64,000 bases of DNA from Ruania zhangjianzhongii (GCF_008000995.1 NZ_CP042828.1:1860001-1924000), one strand, 5' to 3'; shown: positions 43,993 to 52,960, numbered from the stretch's first letter. Numbers and translations: made by a program. The notes: generated by a model from the letters alone, not told the origin.

Positions 43993-46329
43993 ATGACGGT
44001 GCCGACCCGGTCCCCGGCCGCTGCCCGGTGGCATGACCCCCAGGTTCCCGTCGGGCAGCGGGTGGAGGCGCTGATCGCGGATCTCACTCTGGAAGAGAAG
44101 GTCGCTCAGCTCGTGGGTCTCTGGGTCGGTGCGAACCCGGAGACCGGGGATGTCGCACCGCAGCAGTCGGAGATGGCCGGCGATCCGGTGATCTGGTCCG
44201 AGGCGATCCGCCACGGGCTCGGCCAGCTCACCCGGCCGTTGGGTACCGTGCCGGTCCCGCCGCACGACGGTGCGCAGGCGCTGGCCCGGTCGCAGCGGGA
44301 GGTGCAGGCGGCCAGTCGGCACCGGATCCCCGCGCTGGTGCACGAGGAGTGCCTGGCCGGCTACGCCGCCTGGCAGGCCACTGCCTATCCGGTTCCGCCG
44401 AGCTGGGGAGCGACCTTCGATCCGGAGCTGATCGGCGCGATGGCCCACCAGATCGGTACCGCGATGCGCTCGGTCGGGATCCACCAGGGCCTGGCCCCGG
44501 TGCTGGACGTCACCCGGGACTACCGCTGGGGCCGGACCGAGGAGACGATCAGCGAGGACCCGTACCTGGTCTCGGCGATCGGCACCGCCTACGTCCGTGG
44601 TCTCGAGGACGCCGGCATCATCGCCACGCTCAAGCACTTCCCCGGATACTCCGCCTCCCGGGCCGCCCGCAACCTCGCCCCGGTCTCGATGGGACCACGG
44701 GAGCTGGCCGATGTGATCCTGCCCCCGTTCGAAGCAGCCTTGCGATACGGCGGCGCCCGGTCCGTGATGCACTCCTACACCGAGATCGACGGTGTGCCCA
44801 CTGCTGCGGACTCCGGGTTGCTCACCGAGCTGCTGCGCGAGCAGTGGGGCTTCACCGGCACCGTGGTCGCCGACTACTTCGGCGTCCGGTTCCTGCAGAC
44901 GCTGCACCGCGTGGCCGCGACCGCCGGAGAGGCCGCGGTCGCGGCACTGCACGCCGGTGTGGACGTGGAGCTGCCCTCCGGAGATGCCTATCTGGAACCG
45001 CTGCTGGAGGAGATCCGCGCGGGCCGGACCGAGAAGGCGTTGCTGGACCGGGCGCTGCGCCGGGTGCTGACCCAGAAGATCGAGCTCGGTCTGCTGGACC
45101 CGGACTGGGACCCCGAACCCAGCGGGGCGGTGGTCCTGGACGACGAGGCGAGCCGGGACCTCGCCCTGCGCTTGGCTCGCCAGGCGGTCACCGTGGTCGC
45201 TAACGACGGCACCCTGCCGTTGCCGCCAGGCGCACGGATCGCCGTGGTCGGGCCGCTCGCCGACGAGGCCGCCGCCATGCTCGGCTGCTACTCCTTCCCG
45301 GCGCATGTCGGTGCCCGCTACCCCGATCATGCCGTGGGCATCGAGATCCCCACCGTCCGGGCCGAGCTGGCCGCACGGCGGCAGGTCAGCTTCGCCGAGG
45401 GTGGCGACACCATCGGCGGTGAGCAGACCCAGATCGAGCAGGCGGTCGCTGCCGCTCGCGGGGCCGACGTGTGCGTGGTGGCCGTCGGTGACCGCGCCGG
45501 GTTGTTCGGGCGTGGGACGTCGGGGGAGGGCTGCGATGCCACCGATCTGCGCCTGCCCGGGGCCCAGCAAGACCTCGTCGACGCCGTACTGGCCACCGGC
45601 GTACCGGTGGTGCTGGTGGTGCTCAGCGGTCGACCGTACGCGCTCGGGCAAGCGCTCACCAGCGCTGCGGCGATCGTGCAGGCGTTCTTCCCCGGCCAAC
45701 TCGGCGGGCGGGCGATCGCGGAGATCCTCACCGGTGAGACGAACCCCTCCGGACGGCTCCCGATGAGCCTCCCCGCGCAGCCGGGCGCCCAGCCCGGCAC
45801 CTATCTGTCCGCTCCGCTCGGCCGAGCCAGCGGAGTCTCGGCTATCGACCCGACACCGGCGTTCTCCTTCGGCCACGGGCTCAGCTACGCCACGTTCGAC
45901 TGGGACGAGGCGGTGCTGACCAGTGGCCCGGAGTGGGACGTCGCCGGCACCGCGACCGTCGAGGTCACGGTGCGCAACACCGGGCGCCGGGCGGGCACCG
46001 AGGTGGTGCAGCTCTACCTGCACGACTGCGCCGCCCAGGTGACCCGGCCGGAGGCAGCGCTGATCGGGTTCGCCCGGGTGCCGCTGGCCGCCGGCTCGTC
46101 GGCCACGGTGCACTTTGACATTCCCGCCGACGTCACCTCGTTCACCGGCCGCGATCTGCGCCGCATCGTCGAACCCGGACCGGTCGAGCTCCGCCTCGCC
46201 CGGTCGGCGGCCGATACCGCCAGCACGGTGCAGGCCAGGCTGGTCGGCGCCGTGCGCGAGGTGGGGCAGGAGCGGGAGATGTTCAGCGCCGTCACCATCC
46301 AGGACCCGCGATGCCAGGCAGGGGGATGA
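43993..46329 (+). CDS. GH3 beta-glycosidase A
   Basis: 778 residues, cytoplasmic (no signal peptide). An N-terminal GH3 barrel has the PVLDVTRDYRWGRTEETISEDP motif, KHFPGYS and the nucleophile D294 in TVVADYFGV. A C-terminal GH3 sandwich and a fibronectin-III-like domain follow (TVEVTVRNTGRRAGTEVVQLYLHD). It resembles beta-xylosidases and beta-glucosidases that split short imported oligosaccharides. It lies next to its LacI regulator and is about 1.4 kb upstream of a paralogue (GH3 B). Its 3' end runs into a fragment of a different glycosidase gene. The bond cleaved cannot be read from sequence. Confidence 0.9.
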   Translation: MTVPTRSPAAARWHDPQVPVGQRVEALIADLTLEEKVAQLVGLWVGANPETGDVAPQQSEMAGDPVIWSEAIRHGLGQLTRPLGTVPVPPHDGAQALARSQREVQAASRHRIPALVHEECLAGYAAWQATAYPVPPSWGATFDPELIGAMAHQIGTAMRSVGIHQGLAPVLDVTRDYRWGRTEETISEDPYLVSAIGTAYVRGLEDAGIIATLKHFPGYSASRAARNLAPVSMGPRELADVILPPFEAALRYGGARSVMHSYTEIDGVPTAADSGLLTELLREQWGFTGTVVADYFGVRFLQTLHRVAATAGEAAVAALHAGVDVELPSGDAYLEPLLEEIRAGRTEKALLDRALRRVLTQKIELGLLDPDWDPEPSGAVVLDDEASRDLALRLARQAVTVVANDGTLPLPPGARIAVVGPLADEAAAMLGCYSFPAHVGARYPDHAVGIEIPTVRAELAARRQVSFAEGGDTIGGEQTQIEQAVAAARGADVCVVAVGDRAGLFGRGTSGEGCDATDLRLPGAQQDLVDAVLATGVPVVLVVLSGRPYALGQALTSAAAIVQAFFPGQLGGRAIAEILTGETNPSGRLPMSLPAQPGAQPGTYLSAPLGRASGVSAIDPTPAFSFGHGLSYATFDWDEAVLTSGPEWDVAGTATVEVTVRNTGRRAGTEVVQLYLHDCAAQVTRPEAALIGFARVPLAAGSSATVHFDIPADVTSFTGRDLRRIVEPGPVELRLARSAADTASTVQARLVGAVREVGQEREMFSAVTIQDPRCQAGG

Positions 46330-46498
46330 CGGCCGGATCGGCTACCTGCTCAACCACAGCGGCGCGGAGCTGCCGGTGACGCTGCACGCCTCCGGGACCG
46401 ATCTGCGTTCCGGCGACCGGGTGGCAGGCGGCGAGCAGGTCACCCTCGCCACTGCGGAGGTGTTTGGTCTGGGTACTCGATCCGTCTGCGCCGCCTAG
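46325..46498 (+). pseudogene. C-terminal remnant of a GH42-type beta-galactosidase
   Basis: In a different frame from GH3-A, the segment reads GRIGYLLNHSGAELPVTLHASGTDLRSGDRV and then VTLATAEVFGLG. This matches the pattern of the last beta domain of GH42 beta-galactosidases (YLLNHS... TDLLSGD... VTLAPYGVAVL). About 58 residues remain and there is no start codon or catalytic domain. The simplest reading is a deletion that joined GH3-A to the tail of a former downstream GH42 gene. Homology judged by eye. Confidence 0.6.
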
Positions 46499-46510
46499 GT
46501 GATCGAAAGA

Positions 46511-46518
46511 TTGCGCAA
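46511..46518. promoter_or_regulatory. Perfect CG-centred palindrome
   Basis: TTGCGCAA, just after the GH42 remnant and about 120 nt before the LacI-2 start, in a locally AT-rich stretch. This is a common LacI-family operator core. Confidence 0.4.
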
Positions 46519-46600
46519 ATTTACTGGGACGGATTGTCGGCACCCTCGGCGAGAAATACGCGCCATGACAGCAACTTCCCCTGTGCCAGGTGTTCAAGCC

Positions 46601-46664
46601 TTGGCTTCCGCCGGACAATCTGACTAGTATCGTCTGATAATGGTTGCGAAAGAGTTTCGAGAAT
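46601..46664 (+). promoter_or_regulatory. LacI-2 promoter and overlapping operator-like motifs
   Basis: TTGGCT (46601-46606) and TAGTAT (46625-46630) are 18 bases apart and end nine bases before ATG 46640, so the message is leaderless or nearly so. GTTGCGAA (46643-46650) and TTTCGAGAAT (46655-46664), both also present in the LacI-1/GH3-A promoter, lie within the first codons, where a bound repressor would block elongation. Confidence 0.5.
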
Positions 46665-47722
46665 CGCGCGATGCTCTGGCGGAGGGGTCCGTCGATCGTC
46701 GCCGGCCGACGCTGGGTGATGTGGCGCAGCGCGCCGACGTCTCTGCTCCCACAGTCTCGAAGGTGCTCAACGGGCACACCGACGTGTCTGCGGCTACCCG
46801 GAAGCGGGTGCAGCAGGTGATCGACGAGCTCGGCTATGTTCGGCGTCAGGCACGAGGCGCACCGGGGACGTCGGGCGTCGAAGTCATGGTCGATCGGATC
46901 GTGACACCGTATGCCGCCGAGATCCTTGGCGGAGTGACCTACGCCGCCGAGAACGTCGAAGCAGATGTGATCGTCGGCCGGTTCCACCGCTCGGGACCCG
47001 ACCAGACGCCACTCCCACCGCAGGCATGGGCGCGACGACTGGCCAGCCGCGGGCGGTCGGGGGCGATCGTGCTGACCGCGCACCTGAGCCCGAGCTATGT
47101 GCGAGAGCTTCATCAGGAGCACCTACCGGTAGTTGTGGTCGACCCGCTCGACCTGACCAATCCGGAGGTGCCGAGCGTGGGCTCGACGAACTGGGCCGGC
47201 GCCTTCGCCGCCGCCGAGCACCTCCTCGGCCTGGGGCATCGCCGGATCGGTGCTATCGGCGGACGCCAGGACTCGATCGCTGCGAATGCGCGGATCTCGG
47301 GCTACCGGGCGGCACTGGGCGCAGCCGGGATCGCTGCGGCGGACGAGCAGGTGGAGTTCGCGGGCTTCGACTTCGACTCCGGCCAGGACGTCGCTCGAGG
47401 CTGGCTGGAGCGGCAGGAGCGGCCGACGGCGATCGTCGCGGCCAGCGATACCCAGGCGCTCGGCGTGCTCTCCGCGGCGGCGCAGCAGGGGCTTCGGGTG
47501 CCTGAGGATCTCAGCGTCGTGGGCTATGACGACACCCATGTGGCCCGCTGGTCCGTCCCGGCCCTGACCACTGTGCGTCAGCCGTTGCACGAGATGGGCC
47601 GAGTCGCGCTGCAGATGGTGCTCGATCTCGCCCAGGGTCTTCCGATCAGTGCCAGGCACATCGAGCTCGCCACCGAGCTCATCGTCCGTGACTCGACCAC
47701 AGCAGCACAGAGCCAGGAGTAG
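46640..47722 (+). CDS. LacI-family regulator 2 (GH3 module B)
   Basis: 360 residues: a charged lead of about 20 residues, the LacI helix-turn-helix (PTLGDVAQRADVSAPTVSKVLNGHTDVSAATRKRVQQVIDELGYV) and an effector domain (VEVMVDRIVTPYAAEILGGV, SVVGYDDTHVARWSVPALTTVRQPLHEMG). It precedes GH3 B by only 11 nt on the same strand and so is the first gene of an operon running to the dehydrogenase at 53.9 kb. Its recognition helix (SAPTVSKVLNGHTDVSAATR) is close to that of LacI-1 (SVPTVSKVLNGRSDVAPATR), so overlapping operators are likely. Confidence 0.9.
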   Translation: MVAKEFRESRDALAEGSVDRRRPTLGDVAQRADVSAPTVSKVLNGHTDVSAATRKRVQQVIDELGYVRRQARGAPGTSGVEVMVDRIVTPYAAEILGGVTYAAENVEADVIVGRFHRSGPDQTPLPPQAWARRLASRGRSGAIVLTAHLSPSYVRELHQEHLPVVVVDPLDLTNPEVPSVGSTNWAGAFAAAEHLLGLGHRRIGAIGGRQDSIAANARISGYRAALGAAGIAAADEQVEFAGFDFDSGQDVARGWLERQERPTAIVAASDTQALGVLSAAAQQGLRVPEDLSVVGYDDTHVARWSVPALTTVRQPLHEMGRVALQMVLDLAQGLPISARHIELATELIVRDSTTAAQSQE

Positions 47723-47733
47723 AAGGAGGATCG

Positions 47734-50064
47734 ATGAACGCTCGCCATCCGGCCCCCGAGACAACGCCGATCTGGGCCGATGCAGGCCGTAGCGTCCACG
47801 ATCGCGTCGAGGGGTTGCTCGCCGAGCTCACCGTGGCCGAGAAGCTCGCCCAGCTCGGTAGCTATTGGGACGATCGACGCAGCACCGGTGAAATCATCGC
47901 ACCCTTACAAGACGTCTTTCAGCAGGGACGCCCGTCCTTCGACGAGGCGGTCCAGGACGGTATCGGCCACCTCACCCGGGTGTTCGGCACGCGGCCCACG
48001 ACGGCGGCCGGCGGCGTGCGGGCGCTGAACGCAGCGCAGCACACGGTGCGTTCCAGAAGCAGGTGGGGCATCCCCGCGATCGCCCATGAAGAGTGCCTCA
48101 CCGGTTTCACCACGCTCGGCGCTACGGTCTATCCCTCGCCGCTGGCCTGGGGCGCGACCTTCGATCCGGAGGTGATCGAACTGGTAGGGGCAGCTATCGG
48201 TGCCGATATGCGTTCGGTCGGCGTGCATCAGGGCCTGGCGCCTGTTCTGGACGTCGCCCGGGACTATCGGTGGGGCCGGTTGGAGGAGACCATCGGTGAG
48301 GACCCCTACCTGGTGGGAATGATCGGCACCGCGTATGTTCGCGGGATGGAGTCGGCCGGTGTGGTCGCCACGCTGAAGCACTTCGCCGGCTACGCCGGTT
48401 CCCGGGGCGGACGAAACCACGCTCCGGTAGCCATCGGGCCGCGAGAGCTCGCCGACGTCGTCCTGCCTCCCTTCGAGATGGCGATCCGGTTGGGTGGCGC
48501 ACGTTCGGTGATGAACTCGTACTCGGAGATCGACGGGATGCCCGTGGCGGCCGATGCCGAGCTGCTCACCCGGGTCCTCCGTGAGGAGTGGGGCTTCGAG
48601 GGGACGGTCGTCTCCGACTACTGGTCCGTACCATTCCTGAAGTCCAAGCACGGAGTGGCCGCCACAGTGGCGGAGGCGGGCGTGGTCGCGCTCCGGGCCG
48701 GGCTGGACGTCGAGCTGCCGGACACGAGCGGTTTCGGGCTCCTCGGGCCCCTCGTCGAGGACGGCAGGTTGGACGAAGCCCTGGTCGACCGCGCTGTGCG
48801 GCGAGTGCTGCGGCAGAAGGTCGAGCTCGGCCTCCTCGACCCGCAGCAGGAGGCGCCTGGCACGGCCGACGTCGACCTCGACAGCGACACCAACCGCAGC
48901 TTGGCGCGGCAGGTGGCCGAGGAGTCGATCGTCCTGCTGGAGAACCGCCAGGACCTGCTTCCGCTCGCAGACCAGCCTCGGCGGATCGCCGTCATCGGTC
49001 CGTGCGCGGACGACCCGCGCGCGTTCCTGGGCTGCTACTCCTATCCGATCCACGTCCTGGCGCGCCATCCCGAGTATGGTCTCGGCCTCGAGGTGGACTC
49101 GTTGCCCGAAGCGCTCGCCAGCGAGCTCCCCGCTGCCGAGATCGTCACCGCTCCTGGGTGCCCGCTCGCTGAGCCCGACCGCACCGGCATCGCCGATGCC
49201 GTCTCGCTCGCGAGCTCGGCCGACGTCGTCATCGCGGTGGTCGGGGACCGCGCGGGGATGTTCGGACGCGGAACCTCTGGTGAGGGCTCCGATGCCGTGG
49301 ACCTCAACCTCCCCGGAGTCCAGGGAGAGCTGCTCGACGCGCTGCTCGATGCCGGAACCCCGGTGGTCATCCTCAGCCTCTCCGGGCGACCGTATGCGCT
49401 TGGCCGGTACCGCGACCGCGCCGGCGCCCTCGTCCAGGCGTTCATGCCTGGTGTCGAAGCAGCCGGTGCCTTGGCCCGCATGCTCTCCGGCCGCATCGAT
49501 GCCGGCGGACGACTGCCGGTGGAGATCCCCGCGTCGACCGGCGGTGCACCGCACACCTACCTCGGCCCGGCGCTGCAGCACGACGGCGACCGCATCTCGA
49601 ACGTGCGGGTCGCGCCCGCATTCCCGTTCGGTCACGGCCTGTCCTACGGCAGCACCCACTGGGAACCACTGGTCGTCGAAGACCGGGAGATCCCCATGGA
49701 CGGCACGGTGCGCGCCTCGGTGACCGTGCGCAACACCGGGGACCGACTGGCCTGCGACGTCGTCCAGCTGTACGCCCACGACCCGGTAGCGAGCGTGACC
49801 CGGCCGGTCCGCGAGCTGGTGGGCTTCCAACGGTTGCGGCTGGACCCCGGGGCGAGCAAGACAGTGACGTTCGCCGTGCATACCGACAGGTTGTCTTTCA
49901 CCCGCGGCCGGGCGGAGCGGGTGGTGGAGCCGGGGGCTGTGGAATTCTTCGCGGCGCGGTCGTCGCTGGAGGTGGTCTCGTCCGAAGTGGTCGAACTAGT
50001 GGGTCCAACTCGATGCGTGGCCCCTGGCCAGCGCGTCCTGACGACGGAGGTTGAGATTGTCTGA
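47734..50064 (+). CDS. GH3 beta-glycosidase B
   Basis: 776 residues, same architecture as GH3 A: a barrel with PVLDVARDYRWGRLEETIGEDP and nucleophile D295 in TVVSDYWSV, then the sandwich domain and a fibronectin-III-like end (SVTVRNTGDRLACDVVQLYAHD). No signal peptide. AAGGAGG lies five bases before ATG 47734. Catalytic and flanking motifs match GH3 A closely, so the two are paralogues. Its stop codon lies within the first codons of the downstream TIM-barrel gene, so the released sugar is probably handled by that enzyme set. Confidence 0.91.
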   Translation: MNARHPAPETTPIWADAGRSVHDRVEGLLAELTVAEKLAQLGSYWDDRRSTGEIIAPLQDVFQQGRPSFDEAVQDGIGHLTRVFGTRPTTAAGGVRALNAAQHTVRSRSRWGIPAIAHEECLTGFTTLGATVYPSPLAWGATFDPEVIELVGAAIGADMRSVGVHQGLAPVLDVARDYRWGRLEETIGEDPYLVGMIGTAYVRGMESAGVVATLKHFAGYAGSRGGRNHAPVAIGPRELADVVLPPFEMAIRLGGARSVMNSYSEIDGMPVAADAELLTRVLREEWGFEGTVVSDYWSVPFLKSKHGVAATVAEAGVVALRAGLDVELPDTSGFGLLGPLVEDGRLDEALVDRAVRRVLRQKVELGLLDPQQEAPGTADVDLDSDTNRSLARQVAEESIVLLENRQDLLPLADQPRRIAVIGPCADDPRAFLGCYSYPIHVLARHPEYGLGLEVDSLPEALASELPAAEIVTAPGCPLAEPDRTGIADAVSLASSADVVIAVVGDRAGMFGRGTSGEGSDAVDLNLPGVQGELLDALLDAGTPVVILSLSGRPYALGRYRDRAGALVQAFMPGVEAAGALARMLSGRIDAGGRLPVEIPASTGGAPHTYLGPALQHDGDRISNVRVAPAFPFGHGLSYGSTHWEPLVVEDREIPMDGTVRASVTVRNTGDRLACDVVQLYAHDPVASVTRPVRELVGFQRLRLDPGASKTVTFAVHTDRLSFTRGRAERVVEPGAVEFFAARSSLEVVSSEVVELVGPTRCVAPGQRVLTTEVEIV

Positions 50065-51043
50065 ACAGTTCACTGCCCGGTCGTGGCCGATCGCGGCCAG
50101 TACGCTGCCCTTTGCCGGAGTCACCCGTGCGGGCCGGCTCCAGCACGAGGCTGATGCTGGTGAGTGGGCGGCAGTCTTCGATGAGGTGGCTGCGGCGGGG
50201 TTTGATCATGTCGATCTGACCGATAGCTGGCTGCGGGTGGGGGATGTGGCCGCCGAGCGGTATGGCGAGCTTGCGGCGGCGGCTGCTGAGGCGGGTGTGG
50301 CGTTCGGCTCGGTCTCGGTGATCCGGCAGAGCGTGATCCACGCCGAACGTGGTGCGGAGAACCTTGCCTACAGTCATCGCACGATCGAGGCGGCTGCTGC
50401 ACTGGGGATCGAGACGGTCTCGGTGGGGTTGCATCAGGAGCTGAGTCCTGCCCAGCGTGAGGCGTTGTGGTTCTGGACCCAGCCGGGTCATCAGGACCGC
50501 CCGGAGGACTGGGACCTGGCAGTGGCGCGGTTGCGTGAGCTCGGCGATCATGCCGCACAGGTCGGGGTGCTGTTGTCGTTGGAGATGTACGAGGACACGT
50601 TCCTGGGAACGGGTGAGTCGGCAGTGCGCCTGGTTGAGGACATCGGTTCGGAGGTGGTGGGGCTGAATCCGGATATCGGGAACCTGGTCCGGTTGCACCG
50701 GCCGGTGGAGACGTGGCGCAGTCTGCTCGAGGCGACGCTGCCGTACACGAACTACTGGCATGTGAAGAACTACTCCCGCACCGAGGATCCCGATCGGGGT
50801 CTCTATGTGGCGCTGCCGGCGACGATGGAGAGCGGGCTGATCGACTACCGGACCGGTCTCAAGCTCGCGGTGGAGTATGGCTTCCAGGGCGTGATCTGCA
50901 CGGAGCACTACGGCGGTGACGGGCTGAGCGTGTCTGCGGCCAACCGCGACTACCTGCGCCGGCATGCGCTGCCCAAGCGCGGCGACTATGAGCTGGGGCG
51001 CAGCCGGGTGCGCCAGATCAACCGGTCTGGGGCAGCGTCATGA
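50057..51043 (+). CDS. Sugar-phosphate isomerase/epimerase-like TIM barrel (possible 3-oxo-acid decarboxylase)
   Basis: 328 residues, xylose-isomerase-like TIM barrel with metal-ligand candidates in LLSLEMYEDTFLG (Glu), VGLNPDIGN (Asp), YWHVKNY (His) and VICTEHYGGDG (Glu). Enzymes of this fold isomerise tetrulose phosphates or, in the apionate route, decarboxylate a 3-oxo acid to erythrulose; which applies here is open. I choose TTG 50057: the GGAGG at 50046-50050 is six bases away, whereas an in-frame TTG at 50051 abuts it. It overlaps the GH3 stop by eight bases and the kinase start by four, so all are one operon. Confidence 0.82.
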   Translation: MSEQFTARSWPIAASTLPFAGVTRAGRLQHEADAGEWAAVFDEVAAAGFDHVDLTDSWLRVGDVAAERYGELAAAAAEAGVAFGSVSVIRQSVIHAERGAENLAYSHRTIEAAAALGIETVSVGLHQELSPAQREALWFWTQPGHQDRPEDWDLAVARLRELGDHAAQVGVLLSLEMYEDTFLGTGESAVRLVEDIGSEVVGLNPDIGNLVRLHRPVETWRSLLEATLPYTNYWHVKNYSRTEDPDRGLYVALPATMESGLIDYRTGLKLAVEYGFQGVICTEHYGGDGLSVSAANRDYLRRHALPKRGDYELGRSRVRQINRSGAAS

Positions 51044-52854
51044 CGAGGCTGCACAACGATCCCGATGAGTTCGTAGCGCAAGCGTTGGAGGGTTTCCTGG
51101 CCGTGCACAGCGGCGCGGTGCGCGGGGTCGACGGCGGTGTGGTCCGGGCTCAGGAGATGTCCGAGGGGCAGGTCGCTGTGGTGATCGGGGGCGGGTCGGG
51201 GCACTATCCGGCATTCGCCGGCGTGGTCGGGCCGGGCCTGGCGGCGGGGGCGGTCTGCGGCAACATCTTCACCTCGCCCTCGGCGGGGCAGGCCTACCGG
51301 GTGGCCACGGCGGCCGAGGCGGGTGGGGGAGTGCTGTTCTCCTATGGCAACTATGCCGGTGACGTGATCCACTTCGGCAAGGCCGAGCAGCAGCTGCGGG
51401 CGGAGGGGATCGATACCCGCACGGTGCTGGTCACCGACGATATCGCCAGCGCACCGGCGCAGAATCACCTGGAGCGGCGGGGGATAGCCGGGGATCTGGT
51501 GGTGTTCAAGATCGCTGGTGCCGCTGCCGAGCGTGGCGATGGTCTGGATGAGGTCGAACGTCTCGCGCGGCTGGCCAACGAGCGCACCCGCAGCCTGGGG
51601 GTCGCGTTCGCCGGGTGCACGTTCCCGGGCGCGGACGAACCGCTGTTCACCGTCCCGGAGGGAATGATCTCCATCGGGCTGGGCATCCATGGTGAGCCCG
51701 GTATCCGTGATGTGCCGGCGATGGGCGCTGACGAGCTGGCCGCCACACTGACCGCGGAGCTGCTCGCGGACGTACCGGCCGATCGCGGTGATCGGGCGGT
51801 CGTACTGGTCAACGGGCTGGGTACGGTGAAGTACGAAGAGCTGTTCGTGCTCTACCGCGGGGTGGCCCGCGAGCTGGAACGAGCCGGGGTGAGCATCGTC
51901 GAACCTGAGTGTGGGGAGCTGGTCACGAGCCTGGATATGGCCGGGGTCTCGGTGACGCTGCTCTGGCTCACCGAGGAGCTCGAAGAACTGTGGAGTGCAC
52001 CGGCACACACGCCGGCCTTCCGGAAAGGAACCCTGACCGGCACCGGCACCGGCACCGGCACCGGAGTGGGCATGGGCACCGGCACGGGAGTGGGCATGGG
52101 CACCGGAGCGGGCAGGGGCCGGGCCCAGCACCACCGCGCCCGCGCCTCGGCGGCGCCCCGGCCGGTAGCGGTGCCCGCGGCCTCGGCCCGCTCGCTGGAG
52201 CAGGCTCGGGCCGCGATCACGTGGCTGAGCACAGCGCAGACCACGCTGCACGAGCACGCCGAAGAACTGGGCCGCCTGGATGCCGTGGCCGGTGACGGTG
52301 ACCACGGGGTCGGCATGACCCGGGGGATCGACGCCGCCCTGGCGGCCGCATCCGTAGCCGCAGGGGACGGGCTGCGTGCGCTGCTGGCTGCGGCCGGGGA
52401 GGCCTGGAGCGAGACCGCCGGGGGTACCTCCGGTGCTCTCTGGGGCGCCGCACTGCAGGCCCTCGGTCCGGTCCTGGACGACGTCGACCTCGTCAGCCAG
52501 CCGCGCACGTGGGGCACCGCGGCCCGCGCAGCCCTGGAGACCATTCAGCAGCTCGGCAAGGCTCAGCCGGGCGATAAGACCATGGTCGACGCACTCGACC
52601 CGTTCGTTCGCACGCTCGAAGAACGCCTCGGTGCGGGCGAGGCGCCGGTCACCGCGCTGAGCGCCGCGGCCGATGCCGCCACCAGCGCGGCCGAGCAGAC
52701 CGCACGACTACGACCAGCCCTCGGGCGTGCCCGCCCGCTGGCCCAGAAGAGCCTGGGACACCCCGATCCCGGGGCGACCTCGCTCGCCCTGGTGACCTCC
52801 GCCGTCGCCAGCTCACTGGCAGGACCACAGCAGAGGCGACCTGACCTGACCTGA
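51040..52854 (+). CDS. Fused DhaK-DhaL kinase (dihydroxyacetone/tetrulose kinase type)
   Basis: 604 residues, ATP-dependent single-chain type. The DhaK domain (1-325) has GGGSGHYPAFAG with H55, D108 in NYAGDVIHFG, and H217 in LGIHGEPG, the residue that covalently holds the ketose. The DhaL domain (about 383-600) has the Mg-ATP aspartates in DAVAGDGDHGVGMT and GDKTMVDALDPF. The linker (about 326-382) is an unusual Gly-Thr/Gly-Met repeat. It starts inside the stop of the TIM-barrel gene. Dihydroxyacetone, erythrulose and related ketoses are all possible substrates; operon context favours a breakdown intermediate made by the TIM-barrel enzyme. Confidence 0.88.
   Translation: MTRLHNDPDEFVAQALEGFLAVHSGAVRGVDGGVVRAQEMSEGQVAVVIGGGSGHYPAFAGVVGPGLAAGAVCGNIFTSPSAGQAYRVATAAEAGGGVLFSYGNYAGDVIHFGKAEQQLRAEGIDTRTVLVTDDIASAPAQNHLERRGIAGDLVVFKIAGAAAERGDGLDEVERLARLANERTRSLGVAFAGCTFPGADEPLFTVPEGMISIGLGIHGEPGIRDVPAMGADELAATLTAELLADVPADRGDRAVVLVNGLGTVKYEELFVLYRGVARELERAGVSIVEPECGELVTSLDMAGVSVTLLWLTEELEELWSAPAHTPAFRKGTLTGTGTGTGTGVGMGTGTGVGMGTGAGRGRAQHHRARASAAPRPVAVPAASARSLEQARAAITWLSTAQTTLHEHAEELGRLDAVAGDGDHGVGMTRGIDAALAAASVAAGDGLRALLAAAGEAWSETAGGTSGALWGAALQALGPVLDDVDLVSQPRTWGTAARAALETIQQLGKAQPGDKTMVDALDPFVRTLEERLGAGEAPVTALSAAADAATSAAEQTARLRPALGRARPLAQKSLGHPDPGATSLALVTSAVASSLAGPQQRRPDLT
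52036..52110 (+). repeat. In-frame microsatellite coding the kinase linker
   Basis: ACCGGC is repeated nearly five times from 52036 to 52064 (Thr-Gly). It is followed by two 24-bp units at 52063-52086 and 52087-52110 that encode GVGMGTGT and GVGMGTGA. All units are multiples of three, so length changes keep the frame. Confidence 0.9.
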
Positions 52855-52960
52855 CCAGACCGGCCAACACACCCAGCACACCCAGCCCCCGCCTCAGCTA
52901 CTCGGTCGAACGCTCGGACACGATCGCAGCCATCACCGCCCACGAAGAGGAACAGACACG

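Noticed and set aside
47905-49881. Minus-strand frame of 658 codons opposite GH3 B
   Set aside because: Shadow frame; the plus strand encodes a full GH3 enzyme.
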